DNA of 64,000 nucleotides from assembly GCA_034336665.1 (NCBI GenBank), contig JAPFBE010000002.1, positions 74,651,405-74,715,404 of the forward strand. Direction: 5' to 3'. The notes beneath the pieces are model-generated. The model was given only the letters and a program-made list of their open reading frames with translations, did no database searches and was not told the origin of the DNA. Below are positions 27,216 to 41,029 of the stretch, piece after piece; position 1 is the first letter of the stretch; each line of letters begins with the position of its first letter. The translations under genes were made by a program, and so were the position numbers. This stretch comes from Luscinia megarhynchos (Eukaryota; Chordata; Aves; Passeriformes; Turdidae).

Positions 27216-27560
27216 GCTCCCGGCCCCTCCCGGTGCCCGCCGCCGCTCCCGTGCCCGGCTCCGCCGCCCGGCGCCTCTTTGGAGCTGTCCGTTCAGCACC
27301 ACAGCGAAAACGCAGCGGGGAGCCAGCAGCCCACAGAAGGAACCCAGAGGACAGCTCACTTCCCTTCGGCAAGTGAGGAAGGATGGTCACTTTCCCTTCT
27401 GCTCCTCAGCTTTTCCAGCCAAATCCATGCCCCCAGCAACAGCACGGGTGGTACGGAATGAACAACGCGGTCACACACAGTCTGAAAACTTCACCGCCTT
27501 TCTCTGTAACCAGGATACCTAGGGGCCATCGCTTATTTTTATTTGTATTACTGCTGTACC
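27216..27560. other. GC-rich flank of the minisatellite, CpG-dense then declining
   Basis: The first 95 or so bases are CCG/CCCGG-rich and CpG-dense, then composition falls back to the local average by about 27500. It could be the rest of an LTR (U3/R-like) or a small CpG island. No splice site, TATA box or start codon context supports a host first exon. Confidence 0.35.
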
Positions 27561-28139
27561 AGTCGTGTTCTGCTACTGACTGCAGGGAACTGGATTTCAA
27601 AATGAAATAATACCTACATCGTTTTGGAATCTTTATATGAAACTCTGTACACATTAGACTTACTGGTTCTTTTCAAGTCATCATGGAAAAGGAAATAAAA
27701 TATATATTACTTCGGTTCAGTGCTTCATCTTGATTAGATATAATTAAAGTAGTTAAATGTAGGAGTTTCCTAGATGGTCTTAGAAGATCATATCTCTTTC
27801 TGGACTGTATAGGACTTACCTACCTAAGTATGTACTTGCTCTTAATATGTATGGTGTGACAGTGCAGAGTTGAACCCCCTGGCGTTTCAGTCATTTAGTC
27901 ATTCTGCATTGTTCTAAATAATAAGTTTACATCATTGTCAAGACTTTATTTTAGAGGGATGTGGAAAATTAACTCTAACAGGGTTCAAAATTTAGAAGAG
28001 ATCTTTCACATTTTTACTACACTAAAATGGAAAACAAGAATCAAATATAACAGTAGCTCTCTGTAATATCAGTAATTGAGATAATTCCAAAATCTGATAA
28101 GCACAACATTTGCCAGGCTGTTAATATCTAAAAAATTCA

Positions 28140-28141
<2 letters not shown>
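27561..28141. other. AT-rich non-coding DNA, nothing recognised
   Basis: No repeat, open frame or motif of note. Confidence 0.5.

Positions 28142-28176
<35 letters not shown>
28142..28176. repeat. Uninterrupted poly-T of 35
   Basis: A pure homopolymer of 35 T preceded by C and followed by ACACTAGG. It could be the tail of a minus-strand retroposed sequence, but no parent element is recognisable on the right side and no flanking duplication was seen. Its exact length is prone to sequencing error. Confidence 0.9.
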
Positions 28177-28180
<4 letters not shown>

Positions 28181-31100
28181 TAGGACTGTTTAAGCAAATT
28201 TTGGATGAGAATCTGGGGCAGCATGTTAGTGCCCTTACTATATATGCCGTATTCTTCACTTACACCCTGAGATGCATTGCTGTACAAAATGAAGTCATAT
28301 CTGTCACAAAAAAGGCATAAATATGATAATCTTCCACTTGTGTTTATTCCCAAATGGTGATGACTTCTCTTACTTGATGCAGAAAGACTAGAGATTCTCC
28401 ATGTTGCTCACACAGACCATTACTCATTTTAGATGAAACAAATTGGTTTATATATTTGTAACTGTCACTACAGATTTTGAAGTCCCTTTTTCAACAGATA
28501 TAGATACAATTCAATTTGCTACACTTTATACAATCTCTTGTATCCAGTGTTCAGCCAGTGAAGGTGTTAGTCTGGTAATGTGATTTCTGGTCCTCATTTT
28601 TGAATATGTTACCTTGAAATACCTCTCTTTTCTTCATGTTGTTTGAAGTTCAGGTATTGTTTGTCTATTCTTATTGTGATTTTCACTGTTTAGTGATTTG
28701 ATTAAGAGAGAATTTTACTTAGTCTTTCTGTTTTATGGAGAGTATAATTATGTGGATAATCCATTTGATAATTTATTCAAATTTTAATTTTAATGATCTG
28801 TCTGATTTCTTTCACGCAATCTGCTATGAAAAATCTGTGGACAGAAAATTTTCATCCCAAGTAAGTATGATCATTTTCTGGGATTTGAAATTTAATATAA
28901 CACAAGTTGGAATAATATATATTGGCATAATATGATTATTCTTCTAGACAATGTAGTACTTACTTTTTCCATGTCCATGTTCATCTTAATTTATAGGAAA
29001 GGAGAAGGCTCTGATCTCATTTACAAAACAGTAGAGCAGCTACCCCAAAAACTGATTCATCCAGATTTACAATATAAAAATAACAATATTTGCCTGTTTA
29101 TATATTTTAATAGCAATAGGTCAAATACTCCATGAGTTTATCAAGTCAGTAATTTTTCATGAGTGCTGCAGTAATTCCAATGACATTCTTGTGCTTATCC
29201 TCTTTCTGTACCTTTGTGCTTTTATTTGCATAACTGTCACATCCTGATGCTCAATCAAGATAATCATGTATAAACATTTTGCCACTTGCTTTTTCCAGGA
29301 AAACACACTTTAACTTGATTGATTCACTTCCATCTGGGGTAAAAAAATTCTCTCTTGGTACATTTTAAAATTCTGAAGCTAACTCTTTTGAAGATTCTTG
29401 CTTTAGTGAACTATTCCACCGTATTTTGGTCTCAGGCTCATAGGTTTCCCTTTACCAGTACTGCATAAATTTATACCAGCACAATCATTGGAAAGAAGAG
29501 ATTTACAGTTCTCTCACTTTCCATTTGCTCTGAATGATGAAAGACCAGCTGGCAGATCCGGTAAAAGAAAGAGAATGGGAAAGAACATGGGAGGCAAAAT
29601 GGAAGCTGGCAAGATAACAGGGAAGGAAGCATGAGGAATTGTGAGGTACAGACTTACATGAAGAATGGAATTGGAAGGTGGGAACCTGATGACCCCTCTG
29701 GCAAAAGGAGATCAGGAACAGCATAAATATGAATAAATAGTCAATGATGTGGTTACATGAAATCATCATGGACTTGAAAAAGCGACTAAATAAAGGAGAA
29801 TAGGCAATGTTAGTTCCAAATGTCAAGTTATGCAAGGTAAGATCTACGTGTATGATGGAACTGAAAGCAGAGTAGCAGAGGTCTAAGACCACTCTGACTA
29901 TGAAATACACTTTTTCCTTTCTGTATTGGAAATAGCTTGGTCTTCATTGCCCCAGCATTTCTTTACTATCTTTTGTTTAATGTGCAAGTGGGACTAAAGA
30001 CAAAATCTTGCTTTTTAAGAAACCACAGATTTATTAAAAACATAATTATTAAATGTATCACATAAAAAGGAAGACCAATGAGAGAGGTAGCAGAGGAAAA
30101 AGGATACAAGTCTTAAAAGTTAATTGTCTGCAGCAGTTCAAATAGATTTCACTTTAGCTGAAAAGGGATTTTCTCTCTTGGCTGGATTTTCAAAGTGCAG
30201 CCATGTGTACAGATTCTTAAACTACAGTACTATTCCTTTTCTCAGGCACAAGCCACTGAAAGGCAGTACTTAAAGATGCTATGAAATGTATTTACTTAAA
30301 GGATCTGTCTAGAAGTTGTCATCTCCTTACATTCTTATCTTACCTTCTGATAAGCTGTATCACAAGTCCAATATATTCTCGTTTCCTTGTGGCACTGTGC
30401 TTTTATATCCAAGTGAGACTGGTGAGATAGCTGTATAAAGGTCGTCAGGAGGACATAATGGGAAAATATCTCTCTGGCTCTTCTTCTGGATATATAGAAC
30501 AGTTTTATTTAGTTGAAAAATAAAGATTTAAAATTGCAATATGAGAAAAAAGTATCATCTTTTTATGGTTAATGGTGGTATAGTAATATGCTCAAGAACA
30601 CAAGTAGATCATATGCTATTTTTCAACTAGCAGCATTATTAAATAATGGCCTACAAATATTGACGTTTGTAAGATATAAAGGACAGTCTTGAACCACAAA
30701 CCAAAGCTGTGCATTTATCTCCTTTCACTCTTTTCTTCAACTGAAGTTATACAGTGATAACATCCAAAAGGCTATCTATTGCAAAGGCTATAAATGCTGC
30801 AATAACAAAGTTAATAGGATAATTCCAAGTTGTCATTCTGAAATACTGATTAAAGCAATTGTTAAATTGAAATGGTTATGCCTGCTTATAGGGCATAAAT
30901 TTGAAGACAATTCTACATAAACACATTAAGAACTGTACTTCAGTACCATAATAGCCTTCCGAAGATCTGAAAACTGGTAACTAGTAACTGATAGATAAAT
31001 TTAACATTACTCACAGAAACTAATTAAAGTGAAATAAGAATATAAAAACTCATCTCCCCTAAGCCTCTGAAATTTTAGCATATATATTGCATTTGAAAAA

Positions 31101-33519
31101 CTGGAACTTATTAATAAACTTTGTGCAGAAACATATTTTTACAATCCTGGGGTAAGAGAGGCACAACAAGTAAATAAGTGAGATGGAGAAATGACCTGGA
31201 TTGTCAAACTAGTGAAATAAAAAACTAGTATGAAATCAAAATTAGCATGAATGGAAAAGAGGAATTAGGGACTTGAATTCCTGACTCTCAAGAGAAGATA
31301 TGCCATACCAGACATTTTGCTTTCCAATGCTTAAAATTTATGGAGCTAAATCATTGAGACAGGCTATACTAAACATAGGAATTGCAGCACTGGTTGTATA
31401 TGTTCTAATCTCTTTTATTACAAAGTTTATACTCTAACAAGTGTAATTTTTTTCATTGTAGAACTTGATATCTTCTCCTCTGAAATCACTCTGCCAGGTA
31501 AATAGAAATTCACTGATGGACAGATGGTATTTCATAGTCTGCTTCTTTAGATGTTGAATACTGATGCTAGTAGGTGCTTCTCCTTCCCTACCATAGCCTG
31601 CAACTGCAGAGAATAATTTTCATATCACAGGCTGTGGCTCTCTCACTTACACTAGCACAGAAACAAACCCTTTAGGACTTCCTTTCTTTCTGAAAAATAA
31701 ACTTCAAGCTGTGATTGCCTGAGTCTCAACTTGGTTACTGTTATTTGGAATGTTGGGTGAACTATGTAGTGCTTTATTTAGAGCTCAACATGTATGTCAT
31801 TTACCCTTGAGCTAAATTGCTGCTATGCATTGGGCTTGCATCACTCATGGCTTTCAAATCTGATTATAGTAGAATATTTTAATTTTAAACTCTATGGGAA
31901 TATAATGAGAAAATGGTGCAGAAGGAGTGTAAGTACAGCTGCCTGCATTGGCAACAGGCAGCCAAACTATGCATAAGCTTCAATTAAAAAGGTGCCCTCC
32001 AGGATTACATTAAGTCTTGTGCCCATGAAACTGTCCTTTGCAAGTGTGAAGAATAGGAAAAAAGGCTCAAATCTGATTATCCAGTATAAAGGAAAGGTTT
32101 CCAAAACTATTTATGCCCTCAAACAACACATTTTAATATGACCTGAAGATACTGTTAGCAGAAATATTGTATTTTTCCACAAATCATCAATAAATTATAA
32201 GAATAATTCTGGCAATGCTGAAACTATGTGTTATGCTCAATCTCTATAAAATAATTTACCCATTTCTAATATTTTTAATCTAGTTCATATTTTTAAACTT
32301 AATGTTGGAAGCATTTTATTTTTAAACAGTGTTTCTATTTTCAGTAAAAATACTACACCAATTTCCATGAAATGTATTTTACAATCATATCTGTAATTTC
32401 AATTTTAAAAATATATTGAGTTTTTTATTCATCTATTGGCCATAAAATTATAGTTTTGAGACAATTTAGTTATGTCCTTTAATTCTGTACTTACTGCATC
32501 CTGTTCTCCTTTTCAGCATGCTGTGGTTGCTGGTAACAGTCATAAAGTGGATTACATCTTCCAGATCTGTATTTTTCATCAAGTAATGGTAGAGAGGGAC
32601 ATTGTTGTTGCTGCACTAAGCCAACTTAGACAACTTACTAGCTAGCTGCTTGATGATGATAAATAGTACTCATGCTTTGAGAGAGCTCATCAGACTTGCT
32701 GACAGGTACTTCAATAGTTTTCACTTCTGGTAATCCTTGACTTTTATGTTATAAATATTTAGCAGTTGTTTCACCCTGAACTTCTTGGTTACTCCTCTGT
32801 CTGCTCTGCTTTCCCAGAGTTTATTTTGGCCTTTTAAGACTGCTCTGAGCCACTGCAAACTTTTGGCTACATTTGTGCTAATACCTTTAAACTTCTTAGA
32901 ACTTTTCATGTCTGTATCCATGTCCTTAGCAAAGGAAATAAATCCTGGCAATAGACAGGTTTTCATGAACAGTTTTATACTCCCAGGTATTCTCTCATTT
33001 TTTTATTTTTTAGATTTTTAATGACCACTTTGTCTTTAAACAGATATATTTAAAAAGAAAGTTACATCTTCTGCAAAAGCAGAATTATGTGTTTTATGAA
33101 GTGGTGTCTGATGCTGGAATCTGTAAATCAGAAGCCTCTCTGAATTCTTCAGAGAGAAATCAGAGTGCAGGAATTGAATTAAAACCTCTAGATGGATTGA
33201 AGTATATTAAGCCACTCACACATAAAGTAGAGGTGTAAGTTTAAGTTTTAGAATAAGCAAGTAAGTAAGTAAGTTTAAATAAGAAAGAATATGTTTTAAG
33301 TGCTTTAAAGAATAAAGGTCTTGGATACCAGTGTAGAAGAGTAAGTTCTAGTGAAAGTTGAAAAACATAGTCCTAGATATTAGTATTGAAAACAAGTTTC
33401 TGTGTAGGCTCCAGTAACATAGTTTCCAACATAATAAAACTATGGTAAAAGTATTGCTTACATTTCTTAGATAGAATAAGTTTATAAGTAACCTGGAGTG
33501 CTAAGAAACTAGAATTCTA
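28177..33519. other. AT-rich non-coding DNA; one microexon-like segment, otherwise nothing recognised
   Basis: The longest open frame is 135 codons on the minus strand (29503-29910) with no domain recognised; low stop density explains it. A short AAGT repeat lies near 33258-33274. The exon-like segment at 31462-31497 is listed separately. Confidence 0.5.
31462..31497 (+). other. Microexon-like segment with splice-site-like borders
   Basis: A T-rich tract ending in TTTTTTTCATTGTAG directly precedes 36 bases that stay open in one frame (12 codons, ending Ser-Leu-Cys-Gln). They are followed by a donor-like CAG|GTAAAT. Nothing else ties it to a transcript, and such combinations arise by chance in long AT-rich DNA. 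Confidence 0.12.
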
Positions 33520-33870
33520 AAAGGTTGAGAAGAAATGGTTTGGGTTCGTGTTTTTAGCTTATTGGGTAATTTGTGTAAAAGAATCTGTGCACTGGGGAGA
33601 GATGGTCCCTTGCTCTCTTTCTTCTCTCCCCTCACCACAATCATCATCGCCCAAAGAAGAAGAAGACAGGAGCTGCAACACCAGCATTGGCCCTCCCAGG
33701 ACCTCAACAGGAGCAGCTTCTACTTCTAATTGGGACTTTACCTCTGTTTAGGACTCTATGATGAAAACTTTTAGCATGGACTTCAACGCTTGTGACTCTT
33801 TGTCTTTCAAGACTGATGTGCCTTTACAATAAACAACTTTATAGCAGCTAATAGCTGCTCGGTTTTTTTA
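33520..33870 (+). mobile_element. Candidate retroelement or LTR 3' region with polyadenylation signal
   Basis: A patch less AT-rich than its surroundings holds a pyrimidine stretch, a GGAGCTGCAACACCAGC-type block and an AATAAA signal (33828-33833). The signal is followed within about 40 bases by T-rich sequence, as in the R/U5 part of an LTR or a retroposed transcript end. Neither edge could be placed and the family is unknown. Open frames of 64-68 codons here carry no domain. Confidence 0.25.
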
Positions 33871-36800
33871 AAGAAAACAATCACAACTTGACAGTCTAAT
33901 AAAATGTGTTCATTTTCTCTCTTTCATTAACATTTTCCCACCCAACTTTGTAGATGATGAGTTTCAACATCAGGAAACTGACCCTTTTAGAGCAGCAAGA
34001 CATTTATTATAGTCTAGAATTATGTTAGGTTTTCCCCTTAACATAAACTAATATCCCAGCAAACCACCATTTTTAGAATGGTAATCAATGAGACCTACTA
34101 GTCTGAATTGATATTATTACATTTTGTTGTTTCATTTTTTAGAATATTTAAATATAACTAAAAAAATAATAGAGGCTTAAAATTTAACTATCAGGGCTAA
34201 AATATAAAATACATTACTCTGTATGTAATACAGACTGAAACTTAAAGCAATGCTCATTCTTTCCTGTGTTATAAACTGATGACCTGTAACATATCTTTCA
34301 TCAACAGCTTCTCTAAAGTATCAACAAGAACCCTCATCTATGATGATATGGATTGAGATGTGCGAGAGTCTTGGACAAGCAGGCTTAAAAAGCAGGCTTG
34401 CATATTTTTTCTATGTATAAAAACTCAGATATCTGAAGATTTGTAAAAAATCTCTATATTCATGCATGCAAAAAAATCTGGGTTTGAAACTGCAAATTAT
34501 TTTACAAGACAGAATTGTCATTCTGGCAGAGGCATTTTAAAGATATCACCACAACTACATTTTTGATCACCCTTTCTAGGAATTATATATTTTAATTTGT
34601 TGCTTGTTTAAAATTGTTTGTGCTGTTCTACAGAAATAACAAGACTAAATTATTTTGTAACTGTTCTAATTCTTCAACCCCAACATTATCCAACTGGAAG
34701 ATAATGTGTGTATAAAACATTTGTTGCTTTGGCTATCACTCTGGTTGAGAAAAATGGCTAAAGACTTTCATCTGAGGTTATTTTATATGCTCCTAAATTG
34801 ACTGCTAATTCAAACTAGTGGTCAAAAGAATGAGTAGAAAAGCAGTTAATGGAATTAAAGGGCATGCACCTTGTGTATTCTTTTGTTCTACCTAAAACAA
34901 GAAGTCAAAATTAGCTAAAATTAGTCTACCACATGGTTTAATCTGTAGAAATTTCATTCTAAGTACATAGTATATATTAAAAACTTTGGATATATCTTCA
35001 GACTAAATTGATTTTCAAACATCTTCATATTTTCCAAGGAAATGTAACACAAATGTAAAGCAAAATTAGATAAATCTTGCTATTCTAATGGACTAAATAT
35101 CACTGAGATTTTACACTTTTTCACGGAAATATTTTTGATTAATATGCTTTTATTCTCAAGAAATAGAAAAGATTGGACATAAAAGAGCATAATTTAAAAA
35201 AAACCCTGACAATATAAATAAATAACAATATCAATATCAATATCAATATCAATTTTTTAAAAAGCAGTTTAGATCCTGCACTCTTATACAAATTGAGCAA
35301 AGAAAACATGACTAAAACTAATCCCAAATGAATTGAACTGAGAGCAACATGGGCAGTAGACCTCCATAGATCAATAAGTGAAAAATCAAAATTTATTCAT
35401 TCATTCACAAACAACCTGAAACTCCAGATAATACAAGCCAGGCTTTTTGTATCATTCTTCTCTATTTAGGTAAGCAGGAGCAGAATGAATTTTTTTTCAT
35501 GTAACCTCATGTTTACTTGGGCATCTGCAGGTTACTTTGGACTGCCATAACCAACTTGACAAGCAGATGTACCACATATATATGGGAAGAATTATATTGA
35601 AATATAAGAAGCTCAAGATGGCAGGATAGTCTTTGAGATTTCATCGGTTTTTTCTGCTCTAATATCTACAACCCTGGAGACCAAAACAGCACTGCAGAGA
35701 GCATTAGACCAGAAAAAAAGAAAACAGCACTTACTACAAAAATGCAGCAGAAAATTGAGGAAGTGAAAGGTAACTGTGGGAGAGTTTCAAGCAGAAAAAC
35801 AACCAGATCTCAGCATAACAGTGCCAAATAGATCAGACTTGCTGCTGTTACATCATACATTTCTTGCCAAAACTGAAAAGGCATTGACTAAATGGAAGCG
35901 TGTAAAAGTACTCCAAACAAGCACTCTTAATTCTAAACCAGTTATACAGTTAGAAATACAGCTCTCTAACTGGGAGTTTTAATTCCAATAATATTGTCAA
36001 AGTGTCTCCAGTGACACTTGGCTCATAATTAAGATATGTTGTGCATAGGCTTTGAGATTGAAATGTAAAATAGTAAAAATGTATTTTCAAACAGGCATAT
36101 CATCATAGATATTTTAAAAAAACCTCTACAAATGAGAAAGAATGAAAAATTGATATTTAGAGAAGCCTAAAATGAAAAACTATCAGATTCTCTATTATCT
36201 GCATTTCTAGGTATTTAAGATCTCAATACATTTAATGTTAGCAACTTTCAGAGCTCTGTAGCGTTTGAAACAGAATTTTCTGAATTTCTAAAAGAAAAAA
36301 AAAATTATGCAGTTCTTTTGTAATGATCCACTACAGAAATGCAGGTGTTCAAGAATAAAAGTGTGTATCATGAGTAAGCCATTTCTGCCCATCCTTGTTC
36401 TACAGTGTACTCTATCAACACTGTTTTAAGTTTGTCATTAAAACTGCCTAATTTGAAAGCAGAATCCTGGTGTGTAAGAGTATGGCTAAATGTCTTTAAG
36501 AACAAAAAGGGATTTAGAATAGGTGACAAACATTTATCTGCGATAAATAAAAGAAATCAAAATAGTTGCTGCCTAACCCAGGTGTATGAGATACCTTATT
36601 AGGTGTATCCTGAAAAATCAAGGTTGGATCATTATTTAATATAATATTTTCATATCTCCATTAAGATAAAGAATGTTAATATGTTGAAGGATGCCTGAAT
36701 CTTAGAAGTAATTGGACAGTATGAGCGGAAAAAACAATAACAATATGCATATTGAAATGTCCAGGGAGTGTGAAAGTCTTAGGAAACTCTTGCTAGAATG

Positions 36801-39800
36801 TGATAAAATTTTAGTAAATGGGGTTATTTAAATAACTAGAGATTATACTAAAATATCTATTAGCTAAAGGAGCAACACGTGTCATAAATTCAAAACAAAA
36901 TTTTATGTAAATATTTGCTTGTATTTATGAAGGTTTTATGCATTTGGAAATTTACAATGTCATCCAGGCACATAAGAGTTGAAATATCAAGTAAAATTTA
37001 GGTGATTTGTTTGCCAGAAGTGAATCAGAATATAAATCAAACAACAAAAACCTTATTTCCATTCTTCAACTTCTTCTTGGAGAAAGAATAAACATTACCT
37101 GCAACATTTTACTCTTCTAATCAGTGTGATGGCTAAAGCATTCTCCTTGTCTACCCTTTCCTACATACCACAGCATCCCATAGGTGTTTCTGTAGTAAAG
37201 ACAGACTTAGAAAGGCACAGTACAGAAATGCTCAACAGTCTCTGGAGCTGCTCTGAGCTGCAGGATTGTGAGCAGCAGCAGCACGGAGCAGTAGGCAAAG
37301 CATATGCCTTCAGACACACTTCCCAAAATAGCAATAAGCCCAAAGAGGTTCAGTCGCATCAGAGCAGAGGAGGAAAACAGAACAGGATGACAATCTGCCC
37401 ATGCATTTGAATAAAATATTGAAGCAGTTTAGGACTGCATCACATGGTAGGTAAAATGCAACAGTCTAATTGGACATGCATCAGTAGAGGAGATACAGCC
37501 ACAAGGTTCCCATTTCCAGTCCAACATTTTACAGTTTTGGGGAAATCGTATATAGAATTTTCATCTAGGACTCTCTCTAGTTATAGGCACTGTAAGAAAT
37601 GCGATATTCCAGCCTTATCCCAAATTCAAAGAACATAATGAATAAAGAAGAAAACTCAAACTTCATGCCTCATTTTATTTATCTGGTTTATTTTGTCTTA
37701 TTTATTTCTGAATGTGTGTGCAGACCACTATGCTAGAGTTGAAGTTTAAATAATAATATGAAAGAAAATAGCAACTTCTGGAATTCCAAAGATTCTTGAG
37801 ATGTTAGATAAACACAAAATTCTCACCCTTCTAAAAACTGAATGCATCCAAATTTACAGAAATTCTCAAGCCATTTGTATGTTGAGAAACCTTTTCTCAG
37901 CAACTTATCTCCACCTGCAGCATTTGACAGAATGATTCCTCAGAATATGAACTGATAATATTGTACCCCAGAACTACAGTTTTTAAGAAATACCTTCTGA
38001 CTGGTAATCAATTCTAACAACTTTCAACTTTTAGTCTGAAGGTGTTATGGGTTTCATTCACTTCCTTTAGCAAATACTTCACTTATGCTCAGCAGAGTCT
38101 CAGGCAAGCATAGCGGCACTGTTTCTTGATTTTTCAAAGTGGGAAAATTTAAGTAAAACATCACTCTTGTAAATTCAGTGTGAACTCTCAGTAAGAAAAA
38201 CAAACCAAAAATATGAAAAATATGAAGAATTTGAAGCATGGTTCAAGGGTGATAATTTTTCAATATGGTTATTTTCAATTTTTTATAATGTTACATAAAC
38301 TCACTTTTCCCCCTCATGTTCCAATTTTTCATGCTATGGGTAAAACTAAATTTTTACTTTAAAAATTCTGGAATCCATTTTTTGTGTTATTTTATTATTT
38401 TTAAAATATATTTTATAATATATGTTTACAAATCATTGTGAGAGAAACATTTTCACAATTGCTTCACTTTTTGCAAATAAACATCTGTCCAAAATTAAAA
38501 ACATTATCTTCCAGGCAGATTAAATACTTAAGACTTTAGTTATAGTTTTATGCACTTAAAGATAAAATGTTGACAAAATGTATTCCAAAATTTGTCTTTC
38601 TCTTTTCTTATATTTTGGGGTTTTTCTGTAGGTTTGGTGACAGTTTTTTCTTCTCCAGATAAGATAAAAAGACAGATTTTCAAAGGTTGTGATACTAAAC
38701 TTAGAGATAATATGATTTTCTTAGTCAACAAGTATGAACCTCTGTACCTGACATATTAAACATAACAGGAAACTAGAAGCTCAAGTAAGAAGGACTTCAC
38801 TGATTAACAGCTTTATATGTATTGTCATTTTGTCCTGGGTTTTTCGCTTTTTTCTTTGTAACTACTTATTTATTAATTTCAGTGCAGTAGCATTTGAAGG
38901 GATCAAAATGAATTATGGAAGAAGTAATGCTACATGAATTAAACCCCAGAAATCCTCTTCCATTTTATGCAGATGGAACACCTACACTGGCATGATTTTT
39001 ATAAGCATCTGCACTTCTTCAGCAGTAGGTTTGCCATATCTGTTGATAATAGCTTTCAGTCAGTATGGAGTTATTGTTCTAGAAGTATGTATTACCCATT
39101 AGGAATCTTTGAACTGTTAAACTGCTTTTTATCTCATAGCTTAATTTCAAAATTCTTTGAACATGTATTTTTATCAGCATAGAAGGTATTTCTTACATGA
39201 AATACAATGTTCTTATAAATATCTATTCATTTCCTTGGAGGATCGTGATTTCTTACAGACTTCTGTTCCTTTGATTTTCCACTTGCACGATTTAATATAT
39301 GCTTCTTTCTGTACTATTAAATGCTATCGGTGAAGCTGGAATCATAAAGATATTTTTCTATGTGACAGCAGCAGGTGTTTTCTACTTTTATTCAGGACTT
39401 AAGTTCATTTATTGCGTTGCTTAATATATACAAGGTAGTAGCAGTTCTGAGTAATCATTACAAATCAATTGATAACATTGCACTGGAGATTTTTGAAGGG
39501 TGGAAGCGAACTCCATCAAAGAAGGGTGATAAATCAATAAAAGCCTGTGGTTGTTTCATGAATTTTTTTTTAGAATGTTCTCACTTCACATAGCTACAAT
39601 ATAAATTTTTAACAACAATGACAAATTAATATAATGTAAATTTATGGGCTCTTTGGTGTCAGATAACAAAGAAAAATAGTGTTGCTGGACATCTACAAAG
39701 ATAATCTCACAAGTGCAAAACACATTTACTGTAGCTATACTGAATGTATTTTATAATCATCATCAGAGTGAAACAGAAATTACTTACATAGTCTGTGATG

Positions 39801-40363
39801 CAAGAACTGCACCATGGATCATTAGGTGGGCAAGAAAGACAGGTTTTTTCCACACAGGTGGAAAAAAAAAACTTTGAAAAAGACAATGAGTTTTCTGTGG
39901 TAGCTGAGAACAATTTTAGAACTACATACTTTAGCCAGTCCAGTTAAGGTTGTGGTCACATATTGAGACGAACAGTAATAGATAAACTGAGGAATAATAT
40001 CCTGACTGAGGAATAGTCCTGAGCTCCCAGCAAAACCCCAATTTTCCCATTTCTCAGACTAACAGGACTTCCCTTGATAATATAAAAGGATATTCCCTTC
40101 TGAGCCAGTCAGCACAGACTCCTTCTGTAATTAATAAAAATCTGACTGAATAGTCACTAAAGCCTTATGCACCATTGATAAAATTTTTGAATGACCTTCA
40201 AAATAAGTCTGATAAATTACGCCCATTTCCACTTTGGCTCTTAGGAACTTAATTCAGCATACACACCTCAAAAGTTAGATGAATCCATCTACTTCATTGT
40301 CTGGGCTTTCCTCCAAACTCTACTAATATTCTCAGGGAGCACAAATACTAAGCCACAGATATT
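33871..40363. other. AT-rich non-coding DNA, nothing recognised apart from small simple repeats
   Basis: Four copies of AATATC occur at about 35226-35252. The longest frame is 94 codons (37126-37410), rich in Ser, Gln and His, with no domain recognised. No host exon was supported. Confidence 0.55.
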
Positions 40364-40382
40364 AAAAAAAAAAAAAAAAAAA
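40364..40382. repeat. Poly-A run of 19
   Basis: A pure run of A that could be the tail of a retroposed sequence, but no recognisable body lies to its left. Confidence 0.85.
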
Positions 40383-41029
40383 TCATTGACTTTTATTGAC
40401 TTTTGAGACATTGTTACATTACCACAGCTGTCCTGGTTTAAGTATTAACAATGGTCTTCAGAGGAGGAGCTCAGTCCAGGAAGGGCTGACGAAAATTTTG
40501 GTGCCTGAGAGCTTGGGACCAAAGTCTGACCACCAAGAAAATGCTAGGGAAAACACAGTAAAGAACAACACTTTCCTTCACAATTCTTATAAAATATATT
40601 AATGTTCAGCAATTAATCAAAATAGTCAATATTTGTTTGATTAGCACCGGACTGCTAAACATGAAGTGCAAATTCCTCCATATTTACAGGAAAATATAAA
40701 TTGCCATTCCTGTTATAAGTGCACAACTTATAACTAATTTTCACTTGTTTCCTGCTAATATTCATCAAGTCACATGAAGTTATTACTGCCATTTAACTAA
40801 GAGGAGAGTTTCAAATAAATTCTGACACTTGATATAAACAATAAAGAATTAAAACATAGGTCATTGTTGAATATGAGAAACATAAAAATTAAAGTATTGT
40901 AATATTTTTGCATTTATATCCATTGAAAATTTTACTATTGTGTAATTATCAATACAAAGAGATATATGTTAGATACAGGAATAAGAGGTGGAGTTTTAGC
41001 ACTGTTTATTGCACACCATTCACATCATT
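40383..41029. other. AT-rich non-coding DNA with an isolated LTR-start-like word
   Basis: TGTCCTGGTTTAAG begins near 40429 and resembles the opening bases of many songbird LTRs, but the sequence after it was not recognisably LTR and the spacing to the LTR end near 41533 is long. Confidence 0.3.

Noticed and set aside
26461..27310. CpG island of a host gene promoter
   Set aside because: CpG density comes mainly from the tandem unit; no first exon, donor site or downstream coding exon was seen. Not fully excluded.
26362..27522. Long overlapping open frames (217 to 359 codons) on both strands
   Set aside because: They are produced by the 48-bp stop-free tandem unit, occur in many frames at once and encode only the repeat; no start context, splice sites or domain.
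29503..29910. 135-codon minus-strand frame as a membrane protein
   Set aside because: Hydrophobicity reflects AT-rich codons (Phe, Ile, Leu); no family recognised, no promoter or splice context.
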